Part shown: positions 44,604 through 52,530 of the stretch, piece by piece | How the letters are laid out: each line of letters begins with the position of its first letter | How positions within the stretch are numbered: the stretch's first letter is position 1 | Translations under genes and position numbers: made by a program | The notes under the pieces: generated by a model | The model's input: only the letters and a program-made list of their open reading frames with translations | The model's database searches: none | Told to the model about the DNA's origin: nothing | Source: Pseudoalteromonas rubra | GTDB taxonomy: Bacteria > Pseudomonadota > Gammaproteobacteria > Enterobacterales > Alteromonadaceae | Direction of reading: 5' to 3' | NCBI RefSeq assembly: GCF_005887115.1 | Contig: NZ_PNCJ01000015.1 | Span: 62,001 to 126,000 of the forward strand | DNA: 64,000 bases

Positions 44604-46133
44604 ATGAAAACACAACTTTTAAATCCAATCACGCTGGCATTGTGCCTAAGCGGAGCACTTATAGCTCCATTAAGCTTCGCGAGTACCGACCTGACTCAGC
44701 CAAATGCAGGGATTATCACCGCCAGTGGGGAGAATGGCTCGGCTGAAGGACGCAGCAAGGCATTTGATGATTCTCAGTACAGCAAATGGCTGACCTTCAC
44801 GCCTACAGGCTGGATAGCTTATCAGTTCAATACCCCTCAGATAGTATCGGGTTACACATTGACTTCGGCCAACGATGCGGCCAGCCGCGATCCACAAGAC
44901 TGGCAACTATTGGGCTCCACCGATGGCAACACCTGGTACGAACTTGATACACAAATCAATCAAACCTTTTCTGCACGTTATCAGACTCGTCAGTATAGTG
45001 TTACGAACAGTCAGGCTTACCGCCACTACAAGCTCAACGTCACTGCCAATCAGGGCGCGGGAATTTTGCAACTGGCAGAAATCGAATTGCTGGGTGGAAC
45101 GACACCACCGGGAGATTCTCTGCCACTCACAGACAGCAAGTCGCTCAATAAGGGGAGCTGGCAGCATTATGGGCCATTCAATGTCGCGGGAAAGGTCTTG
45201 GCAACCACCTCAGGTAGCGGCGATGCCGATCTGTATATCGGCCAGGGTAGCCTGCCAACCACCAACAACTACCAGTGTGCCAGCACGTCGCCCACAGCTG
45301 CGGAATCCTGTCAGGCTCAGGGCAGCGACCTGTATGTCTCAGTTTATGGCTGGTCTGCCACCCGTTACACCATCAATATACAAGAACAAAGCGACAATGG
45401 CGGCGGTAACTGGGATAAGCCGGTGGTCGATTTTGTTGATATGAACCCGGAAACGGCGGGCTCGCAACTGGTGAAGCGCATCATCAGTGACCCTGCTGGC
45501 CATATGGCAAACCGCTGCGTAGATGTAGCCAAAGTGCTCTATACCGATCCGAAAGAATCGCAACGTTTCAGACACCTGCGTTTTGAACTCAGAGAAAAAG
45601 ATGCCTGGGGCAACGACTTTGTGGCCTATAAACTCGGCCAGGATGGGTCCGGCGAGATGACTATTGCCGTCAGCACAAAACATCTGGAAAAAGTCTACCG
45701 GGAAGGAAACAATGACGACAACGCGATCCGCGACGAAATTGACGGCATCTTATTCCATGAAGTTACCCATGGCTATAACAACTCTCCGATAACGCACGAC
45801 GGCTATGGTGACGGCGGTCCTTACTGGGCCTATACCGAAGGCCTGGCAGATGCCGTGCGAATTGGCGCGGGTTTTCATAAAACCAGACAACCGGATATCA
45901 CCAACCCTAAAAAGTGGCTGGGCGGATACACCACCACCGGCTTCTTCCTGCATTACATCAAGCAGGAAAAAGATCCGCTGTTTATCCGTAAATTTAACCA
46001 GTCTGCAGTGGATTACACCAACCACACCTGGTCATTCGACCGTGTCTTCACCGATATACTGGGCATTGGTGTAGAGCAAGCCTGGCAAGATTACGTGCAA
46101 TTTATTCAAAACGGCGGACAGCTACAGTATTAG
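44604..46133 (+). CDS. Secreted basic-secretory-protein-type protease with discoidin and PPC domains
   Basis: A 509-residue exported protein. Signal peptide about 1-26 (LSFAS). Residues 30-165 form a discoidin (F5/8 type C) domain (SGYTLTSANDAASRDPQDWQL, HYKLNVTANQGAGILQLAEIEL). Residues 180-262 form a bacterial pre-peptidase C-terminal (PPC) domain (KVLATTSGSGDADLYIGQG). Residues 275-509 match the basic secretory protein family with zinc motif HEVTH (385-389) in GILFHEVTHGYN and a later YTEGLADAVR that fits the third ligand. It probably binds a polysaccharide or cell surface and cleaves protein. It is a single gene with a hairpin after it. Confidence 0.82.
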   Translation: MKTQLLNPITLALCLSGALIAPLSFASTDLTQPNAGIITASGENGSAEGRSKAFDDSQYSKWLTFTPTGWIAYQFNTPQIVSGYTLTSANDAASRDPQDWQLLGSTDGNTWYELDTQINQTFSARYQTRQYSVTNSQAYRHYKLNVTANQGAGILQLAEIELLGGTTPPGDSLPLTDSKSLNKGSWQHYGPFNVAGKVLATTSGSGDADLYIGQGSLPTTNNYQCASTSPTAAESCQAQGSDLYVSVYGWSATRYTINIQEQSDNGGGNWDKPVVDFVDMNPETAGSQLVKRIISDPAGHMANRCVDVAKVLYTDPKESQRFRHLRFELREKDAWGNDFVAYKLGQDGSGEMTIAVSTKHLEKVYREGNNDDNAIRDEIDGILFHEVTHGYNNSPITHDGYGDGGPYWAYTEGLADAVRIGAGFHKTRQPDITNPKKWLGGYTTTGFFLHYIKQEKDPLFIRKFNQSAVDYTNHTWSFDRVFTDILGIGVEQAWQDYVQFIQNGGQLQY

Positions 46134-46145
46134 CAGACAGTGAAC

Positions 46146-46173
46146 AGCCCGAAACCTGCATAGGCTTCGGGCT
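46146..46173 (+). terminator. Terminator candidate after the secretory protease
   Basis: AGCCCGAA (46146-46153) and TTCGGGCT (46166-46173) form an 8-bp stem with a 12-nt loop, 12 nt after the stop codon. There is only a weak T tract after it. Confidence 0.6.
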
Positions 46174-46294
46174 TATGATGGTTCAGCCGCTGTCACGTAC
46201 TTTAATAGTCAGGCTGGGCATATCGTTCGTTATGTGCGCCGCACCACTGCGTTTTTACACAGCAAAGCTCTCCAAAGCGCCGATTATGAGGCGT

Positions 46295-46654
46295 TTATTG
46301 TATGCCGCCTGAAAACAATACGGACTTATCTATTGGCAGTTCTGTACAAATCAAATGTGCTGTTACGTATGGCCAGTGAACGCTTTTTGCGTGAATCACA
46401 AAGCCCTGTTTCATTGTGTAGTCTGTCAGTTCAAATGAACCCGGGCATAGCTCGGCGGCTCTGCGCACCAGTTTCATCCTTAAACTGCCATATGACTCGG
46501 TATCTCTGCCGTCCACACGAACAAGAAAGCGGTTTTCACTGAGCACTTTTTCAGAATACCCATTGGCACCATTCTCGGGATACCCTGAGATAGGTTGGTA
46601 GGTACTACACCCTATTATTCCAATAGATAAAACGAGTATTAATACCTTAAGCAA
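46295..46654 (-). CDS. Small lipoprotein
   Basis: A 119-residue lipoprotein with lipobox IIGC (Cys16). The mature part has ANGYSEKVLSENRFLVRVDGRDTES and RRAAELCPGSFEL, a pattern I recognise loosely from CC0125/CC1285-type lipoproteins. The start is TTG 46654, supported by GGAG at 46660-46663 with 5-nt spacing; no ATG is available upstream. It is the last of three small minus-strand genes in an AT-rich stretch that looks like integron cassettes. Function unknown. Confidence 0.6.
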   Translation of the reverse strand: MLKVLILVLSIGIIGCSTYQPISGYPENGANGYSEKVLSENRFLVRVDGRDTESYGSLRMKLVRRAAELCPGSFELTDYTMKQGFVIHAKSVHWPYVTAHLICTELPIDKSVLFSGGIQ

Positions 46655-46770
46655 GTTAACTCCAAAGATGTATTTTGCGTGGTAAATGCGCTGAGGTAGC
46701 TATATCTAATCAGTCTCAGCTTCATCCGCACTTTCTTAGCTGGCGCGAATTGAACCCTTGTTATATGCAA

Positions 46771-47022
46771 TTAACCATCAATATCACTTAAATCTTTTGC
46801 ACTGTAATCATTTAGCTCTTTATACGTTGCTTTATTAAAAAGCCTTTTTAAGCACCAAACTGCAAAGAACAAAGCCAAAAAGAAGTACAAGATACCCACT
46901 AATTCAAAAGAATCAAAATCTATGCAAACACCATTAGAATGGCATCCATTTCGCGGTAAGCTTTCATATACAAGAAAGGTAAAAAATAGCGATAAAACAA
47001 AATAGATTAAGTTCAAAATCAC
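46771..47022 (-). CDS. Small membrane protein in cassette-like context
   Basis: An 83-residue protein with two hydrophobic segments (about residues 1-18, VILNLIYFVLSLFFTFLVY, and 42-60, GILYFFLALFFAVWCLKR) and two cysteines between them. I start at GTG 47022 because GAGG lies 5 nt before it; a TTG at 47043 is in frame but lacks a site. It begins a few nucleotides after the end of an attC-like palindrome (47047-47129), the position a cassette gene would have. Base use is AT-rich compared with the surrounding core genes. Confidence 0.5.
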   Translation of the reverse strand: MILNLIYFVLSLFFTFLVYESLPRNGCHSNGVCIDFDSFELVGILYFFLALFFAVWCLKRLFNKATYKELNDYSAKDLSDIDG

Positions 47023-47046
47023 AAACGCCTCGATTGTACCCAATGC

Positions 47047-47129
47047 TTGCCTAACCGACGCGAAATAGCAGGCTAAAATTAGCGACGGCGGAGCGCAAGC
47101 CTGCTGTTTTTCGCACGATATTTAGGCAA
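47047..47129 (-). repeat. attC-like imperfect palindrome
   Basis: Outer arms TTGCCTAA (47047-47054) and TTAGGCAA (47122-47129) and inner arms GCGAAA(T)AGCAGGCT (47060-47074) with AGCCTGCT(GTT)TTTCGC (47098-47114) can fold into a long stem with unpaired bases and a 23-nt loop. Read on the minus strand it ends with GTTAGGC, the integron R' core (GTTRRRY). It lies between the stop of one small gene and the start of the next in the same direction, as attC sites do. The other end reads GCCTAAA, not the ideal GCCTAAC. Confidence 0.6.
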
Positions 47130-47143
47130 TTTTTAGGTATAAG

Positions 47144-47605
47144 CTATTTAGTAGGTTCATTACTTTTATTTTTAAAAAACTTTCTCACTGTATCGCAGAT
47201 TTGACCTGACTTAGCGCCATGTTTTTTGTAATGATATTCCGTTTCATAATCACCCTCAGGGATAACCATATCCACAAAAAGCTCATTTTTGTTTAAAGTA
47301 TTTATTTTGTCTCCAATCTCAAAACCATATTCAATAAATGAGGTGGTATTGTATATGGAAGAATGTATGACACCGTTTTCCAATCGCCATTTATTCCAAT
47401 AAAGAGTTACATCTAGAGAATTAACTAATGAAAATTCAATTTCACACTTGTCGCCATTGGCCTGATACTCAATGAAACTATAGTCCACATGCTCACTGTT
47501 ATGGTTAATTATCCATATTCCTATAAGGTCATTGGGAGCACATTTTGATAAAGGTGCGTATAGAGAGAAAATAAATATAGATAAAATAACTAAATGATTT
47601 CGCAT
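47144..47605 (-). CDS. Small secreted protein in cassette-like context
   Basis: A 153-residue exported protein of unknown function with signal peptide about 1-22. Pattern after that: NDLIGIWIINHNSEHVDYSFIEY, then alternating strands and two cysteines (CEIEF and QICDT), perhaps a small beta-barrel of lipocalin-like type; this is a guess. Its DNA is markedly AT-rich. Before its ATG, on the minus strand, lies GTTAGGT (47618-47624), an R'-type core, and after its stop lies the attC-like palindrome. That makes it look like one complete integron cassette. Confidence 0.55.
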   Translation of the reverse strand: MRNHLVILSIFIFSLYAPLSKCAPNDLIGIWIINHNSEHVDYSFIEYQANGDKCEIEFSLVNSLDVTLYWNKWRLENGVIHSSIYNTTSFIEYGFEIGDKINTLNKNELFVDMVIPEGDYETEYHYKKHGAKSGQICDTVRKFFKNKSNEPTK

Positions 47606-47630
47606 AATTCAAATTACACCTAACGCTAAG

Positions 47631-47980
47631 CTCTGAAGAATCCCCAGATAATCATAATTAAAATCAATGTGATGGACACGCACAGCATTGTTTGATCTAA
47701 TTTATTTCGCAAAAAAAAAATAGATAACAACACTATACGTGATTCCTTCATCCTACACGCTATGCTCAGAAAAAACTGCCCAAAATTCATGCCAGGCGTC
47801 TTGGTTCATTAATTCTGGCAGCTGAAGCTTTACTCGATAGCAACCACTTTTCTCTTACCGAGCTGGGCCGAAATATGAAGAGTTCTGTCGCAGACTAGCA
47901 CAATATCAAACGTATGGACCGACTGCTTGGCAACATCTTCTTTTAGCAGTTTTAGGAGGCTGCCTTTGTAACTTACGCTT
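47631..47980 (+). mobile_element. Internally deleted IS10-like (IS4 family) remnant, copy 1
   Basis: The left end reads CTGAAGAATCCCCAGATAAT (from 47633), very like an IS10-type terminal repeat. From about 47762 the sequence encodes a decayed transposase N-terminus (with stop codons and a frameshift), parallel to copy 2 at 49768-49960. It then jumps to a tail (AACATCTT, then CAGTTTTAG, near 47930-47965) shared with the end of copy 2 near 50053-50097. The catalytic part is absent. The right terminal repeat was not found. Confidence 0.7.
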
Positions 47981-48039
47981 GGATTTGACGGCATAAGGTA
48001 ATAGAGGGGAGAGGGCCTTTGCAAGGCCCAAAAGTCAGA

Positions 48040-48417
48040 TTAAAATGGCGTGCCCGGCTCATTTTCATATGAAGCAGTGGCGGTATTCGTTTTTTCCCAG
48101 GTGCCATCTTTATACAATATGAGCGCTGAAGCAGAGGCTGAAGAGAATGCGCGCACCCGTGTATTACAAGCTATACCGCCGGTACAGCTAATACCGCTCC
48201 AGCGAATTTCTTTGATGGATTTAGATACATTGCCAATAGAAAATAAGGCCCTGGCTGAGTTATTATTAGTAAAATCGACACCAGAACAGCTGCTCGTACC
48301 GTTTCCACTGGTAAAACCGCCATTAGCAACATAAACAGAGCAAGTTAAGTTGGCTGCAAATGCTGAGCCTGCGAAAAGAGTGCCAGCGACAATGGCAAGT
48401 GCTTTTAATTTTTTCAT
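48040..48417 (-). CDS. Small secreted protein
   Basis: A 125-residue exported protein of unknown function. Signal peptide residues 1-21 (SAFAAN). The mature part is rich in Ser, Gly, Asn and Ala and has four cysteines (LTCSVYV, SSCSGVD, ISCTGGIACN), suggesting two disulfides and a beta structure. AAGGA precedes the ATG. It stands alone between an IS remnant and a nitrilase gene. Confidence 0.65.
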   Translation of the reverse strand: MKKLKALAIVAGTLFAGSAFAANLTCSVYVANGGFTSGNGTSSCSGVDFTNNNSARALFSIGNVSKSIKEIRWSGISCTGGIACNTRVRAFSSASASALILYKDGTWEKTNTATASYENEPGTPF

Positions 48418-48897
48418 GTAAACATTCCTTTTTAACTTTAGATTTTCACGCTCTCATTTTGAGCAACTAAAAATTAACCTCAGTCGTGTAACAAGTCAAG
48501 TTTTCTTGTTTAAACTTCTGATTTGTGTAGTTTTATTCTCAAATTAACTCAACCGAGAGTTTGTTTAGCAATTATAACAAATAGCCCAGAGTGCGTGGAT
48601 GCGATAAGAAGTGTAATAGGGTGAAGAAAAGGACGAATGATTATTGAGACACATGGTACGGTGTCTTATTACTTGGCATATAATAACAAGTTTTTATCGA
48701 CACCCACCATAAGTTCACAGCCTAATTGTGGGCAGCTTCAACAGACTACTGACCGGCTTCTTCCTTGCAGTCGGCATAGCCCATTGTTCTCAATGCTTTG
48801 AGTATCACCTAACGGTAGACGGCATACACCCTGTACGCCAGCTTGGTGTGGGTGTCACCTAAACTCACCGTGGGAAGGCATCGGGTTGAAGGTTTTG
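48418..48897. other. Gap with a repeated motif
   Basis: A 480-nt region with no convincing gene. It includes a 28-bp motif at 48692-48719 that recurs at 50942-50970. Short fragments such as GTGGGTGTCACCT near 48847 recall part of that motif in inverted form. The left part, 48440-48560, is AT-rich and probably holds the promoter of the small secreted protein. Confidence 0.45.
48692..48719. repeat. 28-bp dispersed motif, copy 1
   Basis: TTTTATCGACACCCACC followed by ATAAGTTCACA matches the motif at 50942-50970 at most positions with one gap. Read on the minus strand it begins TGTGAA, as some insertion-sequence ends do. Its origin is unknown. Confidence 0.5.
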
Positions 48898-49629
48898 TTA
48901 TATTTCGTGCACCTCACCAAGCCAAACTCCACTTCTATTATCGACTAAGACAAGGGCATCTCCACTCTCCCCAGCCTGAGCCAACAAATTATCTTTGTAC
49001 CAGATTGCACTTTTGCCTGACGATGCCAAACCACCACTCGGCTGACTGTAATTTGCTATAGCGACTACCATTCCATACTCCGATGCATATGTTGCCCACT
49101 TCTTAGAGTCTTTGCCATAACCTTCAGGGGTGATCAAAACGCCCGCTATATAAATAGTTGCGCCAGCTTCATAACAGATCTCTGCGTGTTCTGGATGTAT
49201 TGTATCTGCACAAATCGCATTTGCGACGGTATCTTGACCTAAGCTAAACATGTGATGTTTCTGACCACTGCCAAAAAACACCTCTTCGCCTTCGTGAAGG
49301 TGTATTTTTTCATACCTGTCTACTGCACCAGTATGGTGAACTAAGATCAAACCGATCTTAGGTTGCCCTTCCGATTGCAAAGGTGCACCAACACCGACAG
49401 ATATTTGGTATTTTTTAGCAGCTTCAACTAGTGGCTTTAGACGTGGATCGTCGTCTGTAAAAGCTAGCTCTTTTGCTAAGTCAGGCTCGTAACCAGATAG
49501 GGATAGTTCTGGAAAAACTAAATAATCAACATCAAGGCGACTAGCTTGCTGGATAAACCTGAGGTGATTTTCCATATTCAGGCTAACGTTACCTCTTATT
49601 GAACTACTTTGCGCTACGGCTATTCTCAT
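48898..49629 (-). CDS. Carbon-nitrogen hydrolase (nitrilase superfamily)
   Basis: A 243-residue cytoplasmic hydrolase. The Glu-Lys-Cys triad is visible: Glu in FPELSLSGYE (about residue 41), Lys in YEKIHLHEGE (about 109) and Cys in NAICADTIHPE (about 141). Family members hydrolyse amides or nitriles. The closest type by pattern is the short amidase-like branch, and the substrate is unknown. It lies alone in accessory DNA, 160 bp from an IS10-like remnant, so it may have been acquired. Start at ATG 49629. Confidence 0.85.
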   Translation of the reverse strand: MRIAVAQSSSIRGNVSLNMENHLRFIQQASRLDVDYLVFPELSLSGYEPDLAKELAFTDDDPRLKPLVEAAKKYQISVGVGAPLQSEGQPKIGLILVHHTGAVDRYEKIHLHEGEEVFFGSGQKHHMFSLGQDTVANAICADTIHPEHAEICYEAGATIYIAGVLITPEGYGKDSKKWATYASEYGMVVAIANYSQPSGGLASSGKSAIWYKDNLLAQAGESGDALVLVDNRSGVWLGEVHEI

Positions 49630-49658
49630 CTTTAACTCCGTGTGGCCTGAAAAATAAC

Positions 49659-50098
49659 GTCGTTGTCTGAAGAATCACCAGATATTTAAAATTAAAATGG
49701 TGGTACCCTCGGCATTGTTTTATCTCACTTATTTATCCGAAAACGAACCAGATAACAACACCATACGTTGTCAACTATCCTACACGATATGCTCATAAAA
49801 AACTGCCCCCAAGCTCATGCCCGGCGTCTTGGTTCATTAATGCTGGCAATCGAAGCTTTGCTCGATAGCAATCAACTTTCTCTTACTAAGCCGGATCGAA
49901 ATATGAAGCGCCTAGTCGCTGCTAAGCGCAATATCAAACGTTTGGACCGGCTGCTTGGCTATACCGCCATGCATAAAGGTCAGCTTACTATTTGCCGTTG
50001 TTGTACCTAGCAGAACGGTTCGGCCAGGCCCCGCTTGCGAATCATGTGCCCTACTGAACATCTTATTTTGACAGTTTTAGATGGTTGTTTTGTAACCT
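49659..50098 (+). mobile_element. Internally deleted IS10-like (IS4 family) remnant, copy 2
   Basis: The left end CTGAAGAATCACCAGATATT (from about 49660) resembles an IS10-type terminal repeat. The transposase N-terminus at 49768-49990 reads LHDMLIKNCPQAHARRLGSL and NIKRLDRLLGYTAMHKGQL, closely like IS10 transposase residues 8-75. It then breaks off at CRCCT and runs into a short tail shared with copy 1. The DDE catalytic domain is missing, so the element cannot move by itself. Confidence 0.78.
49768..50010 (+). pseudogene. 5' fragment of an IS4-family (IS10-like) transposase gene
   Basis: An 80-codon open stretch. Residues 5-70 match the N-terminal DNA-binding region of IS10-type transposases (HARRLGSLMLAIEALLDSNQ, LDRLLG). 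The rest of a roughly 400-residue transposase is absent. Start is given at the TTG that opens the frame; the original start is uncertain. Confidence 0.75.
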
Positions 50099-50099
50099 C

Positions 50100-50600
50100 C
50101 TACTCAAGTATACGCTCGATATTTTCACACCGAACACCACACTTTCTAATTTCTTTAAGAATATCATCTAGCTGAGGGGATTGAGCTTTTACTGATGTTC
50201 CATCATTGAGGTAGAGCGTTACTGTATTACTATGACTCTGAAAAATTTTGACAACATGGCCTGAGTTCAGAATCTGAATAACAGTGCTCCAATTAACGAA
50301 AGAATCAGCCCTAGGCCCCAAAGGCAGCTTATGCCACATGCTCTTATCCGATGTTAATAGGAGTTCATCTTCAACTGCTATGCCATCACGAGCGACTTTA
50401 TATGTCGTTTCAATACCGAAACCGCTGTAGTGAAAATAGTGAAATGCGATACCTGAACCTTTGTAATACCACATAGCTTCTTTTTCATCATTCCACTCTT
50501 TTATTAGTACAACTAGCTGTTCATATGAAACTGTAGTCTCCGGTTCAGCATGAACAGATATAGTGATTACGAATAAGAGTATTGGCAGAAATTTTCTCAC
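50100..50600 (-). CDS. Secreted protein of unknown function
   Basis: A 166-residue exported protein with signal peptide about 1-18 (VHAEP). The mature part has aromatic-rich WYYKGSGIAFHYFHYSG, then VNWSTVIQILNSGHVVKIFQ and TLYLNDGTSVKAQ, and two cysteines in a C-GVR-C pair near the end. It is a soluble periplasmic or secreted protein of no recognised family. It lies just after the IS10-like remnant tail. Confidence 0.6.
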   Translation of the reverse strand: MRKFLPILLFVITISVHAEPETTVSYEQLVVLIKEWNDEKEAMWYYKGSGIAFHYFHYSGFGIETTYKVARDGIAVEDELLLTSDKSMWHKLPLGPRADSFVNWSTVIQILNSGHVVKIFQSHSNTVTLYLNDGTSVKAQSPQLDDILKEIRKCGVRCENIERILE

Positions 50601-50709
50601 GAAATACCTTTATTAAGATTGATTCTAAGTACATGAAGCGCGCACTAATATCACGACACCTGCTATTGACAATGTAGCTAACCAAATTAAGTGGAAATCT
50701 CTTAGCGGA

Positions 50710-50889
50710 TTAACCATTGGCTTTTATACATTTACCAACGCTTTTATTAATTCCAATAACCCGCATATACCAGTTTTCAGTATCAGCGATTTGAGCCTTA
50801 AAGTCATCAACGTATGTTGGCGAGCTTTTGTCTGGTTTAATATGCCCATAATAAAAGCTGCTGATCCAAAGCGCCCCTTCTGGGAGCAT
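50710..50889 (-). CDS. Candidate small protein, 59 residues
   Basis: A 59-residue open frame from ATG 50889 with GAAGAGG about 5 nt upstream. The product (starting MLPEGALWISSFYYGHIK and ending INKSVGKCIKANG) is soluble, mixed in composition and looks protein-like. A competing frame over the same bases starts with TTG and has no ribosome site. It could be a real small gene or the 3' remnant of a larger one. No family is recognised. Confidence 0.4.
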   Translation of the reverse strand: MLPEGALWISSFYYGHIKPDKSSPTYVDDFKAQIADTENWYMRVIGINKSVGKCIKANG

Positions 50890-50941
50890 ATGACCTCTTC
50901 AACCAACTTCTTCAACAGTTTCAGTGCAGGCGATCGCGGAG

Positions 50942-50970
50942 TTTTATAGACACCCAATCATAAATTCACA
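50942..50970. repeat. 28-bp dispersed motif, copy 2
   Basis: TTTTATAGACACCCAATC followed by ATAAATTCACA is a close match to 48692-48719. Flanking similarity beyond it is weak. It may mark ends of related decayed elements. Confidence 0.5.
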
Positions 50971-51252
50971 AATCTATAGTGGCCAGTACCTTTCTTCTGA
51001 ATGGTTTGGCGATAGGTAACGCTGGGTAAAACACCTCATGACTCCACTTACCGGATGACAGAGCGGTTTGTGGAGCTCTTCTGCAATACGGCAAAGCTGC
51101 GTGGTGCTTCAGTCGTTCCCGGCTCGCAAGCGTCCGGGATGATGGTGTTGCCTGGAGGTCACGGAGTTATCTGGAGGCCACGGAGTTGTTTGGAAGTGGC
51201 TGAATGGTTTGCTAGACACCCTGTGTCACCTTGTGAGTGAATAAAGACTCAG

Positions 51253-52524
51253 CTATTGGTTGATCTGGTTATCTCCATCAGGGAACTTCAGACAAAACGC
51301 ACTGCCCGAATCTGAGCTGGAAACACTCAGCTCAATGTCGAGTTTTTCGCACAGGCGCTTAACCATGGAAAGCCCCATACCCATTCCCTCACTTTCGGGA
51401 CCTTTTGCGCCGGGTTCAAACAGCGTTTTCAAAAGTTCTGGGGTAATCCCCTCCCCTGTATCCGATACCATGATTGACTGTGCGCGTCCTTCTATGGTGA
51501 CTACGCCGCTACGAATATGGGTAAATGCATTGCCGATCAGGTTATTCAGCAGCAGCCGTAATGCGCTGGGGGCAATGGGTAACTCCAGCTTTGCTGCAAT
51601 GTCGACTTCTACCTCGATGTCTTTACCGGCAATTTTTTCTGCCTGGCTTAAGATAACCTGCTCAACCACAGGTAAAACGCGAGTATTTGCATCAGCTAAA
51701 GTTTCTTCCCGGGCCAATGCCAGTAAGACTTCCAGGCTTTGTGTGATTTGATGCTGAGCATCGGCAATACGACCTACCAGCTCTGCTTGCTTGTCGGTTA
51801 GTGATGTTTGTCTGAGTAAAGTCAGCGAGCTTTGGGTAATTGCCACTGGCGTTCTTAATTCATGGGAAACATCTCGGGTGAATGCCTGCTCGCGACTGAT
51901 AAAGCGCCGAATACGAGACAAAGCCTGCTCCAGGGTTCTGGCGAATGCGCCAATTTCATCGTTGACAAACTGCCCAGAGAAATTCTGCGGCAAGCGCTCT
52001 ACCGGCGCGTCTTCTACAATCTTAACCAAAGTATCCAGCGGCTTGATCAAACGCTTTGCCATCATCAGAGACGTAAACGCCAATATCAACGCCAGCACGA
52101 GAACGCCGCCAAACAAAACCAAAATAAACTTCAGCATGCCACCTTTAATCTTACGCACCACCAGCTGCTCACTGACTTCGGCCAGTAAATAGCCGGTGGG
52201 AATTTGCTTAAGATGGTAATGGCTATCGTTTTCTCCGCTAAACTCGATCCGATTGGGTTCATCCTCGAGTACTTCCCGGATGATTGCCGGTAATTCATGC
52301 TTTTCAGGGTAGTAGCGAATAAAGTCGAGTCTGGGCCTGGCTTCAAGGCCAGACTCAAGTTGCGCAGCAACGGTCTGGGCCTCATCATTCAGCAAATAAA
52401 CAAAAAACCGATCTTCTATGCTGTACGCAAACAAAAAACTTGCCGCCCCAAACACAGCACTAATAAATAACGCAATACCGACAAAGAAAGCGACAATCCG
52501 GTTACGTAACTGAGTGGCTTTCAT
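51253..52524 (-). CDS. Sensor histidine kinase with HAMP domain
   Basis: A 423-residue membrane kinase. Transmembrane segments at about 10-33 and 131-155 flank a sensor loop. A HAMP domain follows (about 155-208). The phosphoacceptor is His221 in RDVSHELRTPVAIT. The ATPase domain has an N-box (NNLIGNAFTH), G1 (VSDTGEGI) and G2 (SEGMGMGLSM). It lies 6 nt after the cognate response regulator gene, so one operon. The general build matches PhoQ/QseC-like kinases; the signal is unknown. Confidence 0.9.
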   Translation of the reverse strand: MKATQLRNRIVAFFVGIALFISAVFGAASFLFAYSIEDRFFVYLLNDEAQTVAAQLESGLEARPRLDFIRYYPEKHELPAIIREVLEDEPNRIEFSGENDSHYHLKQIPTGYLLAEVSEQLVVRKIKGGMLKFILVLFGGVLVLALILAFTSLMMAKRLIKPLDTLVKIVEDAPVERLPQNFSGQFVNDEIGAFARTLEQALSRIRRFISREQAFTRDVSHELRTPVAITQSSLTLLRQTSLTDKQAELVGRIADAQHQITQSLEVLLALAREETLADANTRVLPVVEQVILSQAEKIAGKDIEVEVDIAAKLELPIAPSALRLLLNNLIGNAFTHIRSGVVTIEGRAQSIMVSDTGEGITPELLKTLFEPGAKGPESEGMGMGLSMVKRLCEKLDIELSVSSSDSGSAFCLKFPDGDNQINQ

Positions 52525-52530
52525 GCTGCA

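Larger units (their letters stand above)
50601..51252. other. Accessory gap with a small open frame and repeat
   Basis: A 652-nt region. It holds one plausible small gene (50710-50889) and the second copy of the 28-bp motif (50942-50970). The part 51060-51230 is richer in G and C than its neighbours and includes a short near-repeat (CTGGAGGTCACGGAGTTAT, then CTGGAGGCCACGGAGTTGT, at about 51151-51189). No intact gene is seen there. Confidence 0.45.

Noticed and set aside
50724..50957. 77-codon minus-strand frame
   Set aside because: It begins with TTG within a repeat, has no ribosome site, and overlaps a better 59-residue frame with ATG and a good site.
51055..51240. 61-codon plus-strand frame in a GC-richer patch
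   Set aside because: No ribosome site and no recognisable features; composition follows a short local near-repeat.
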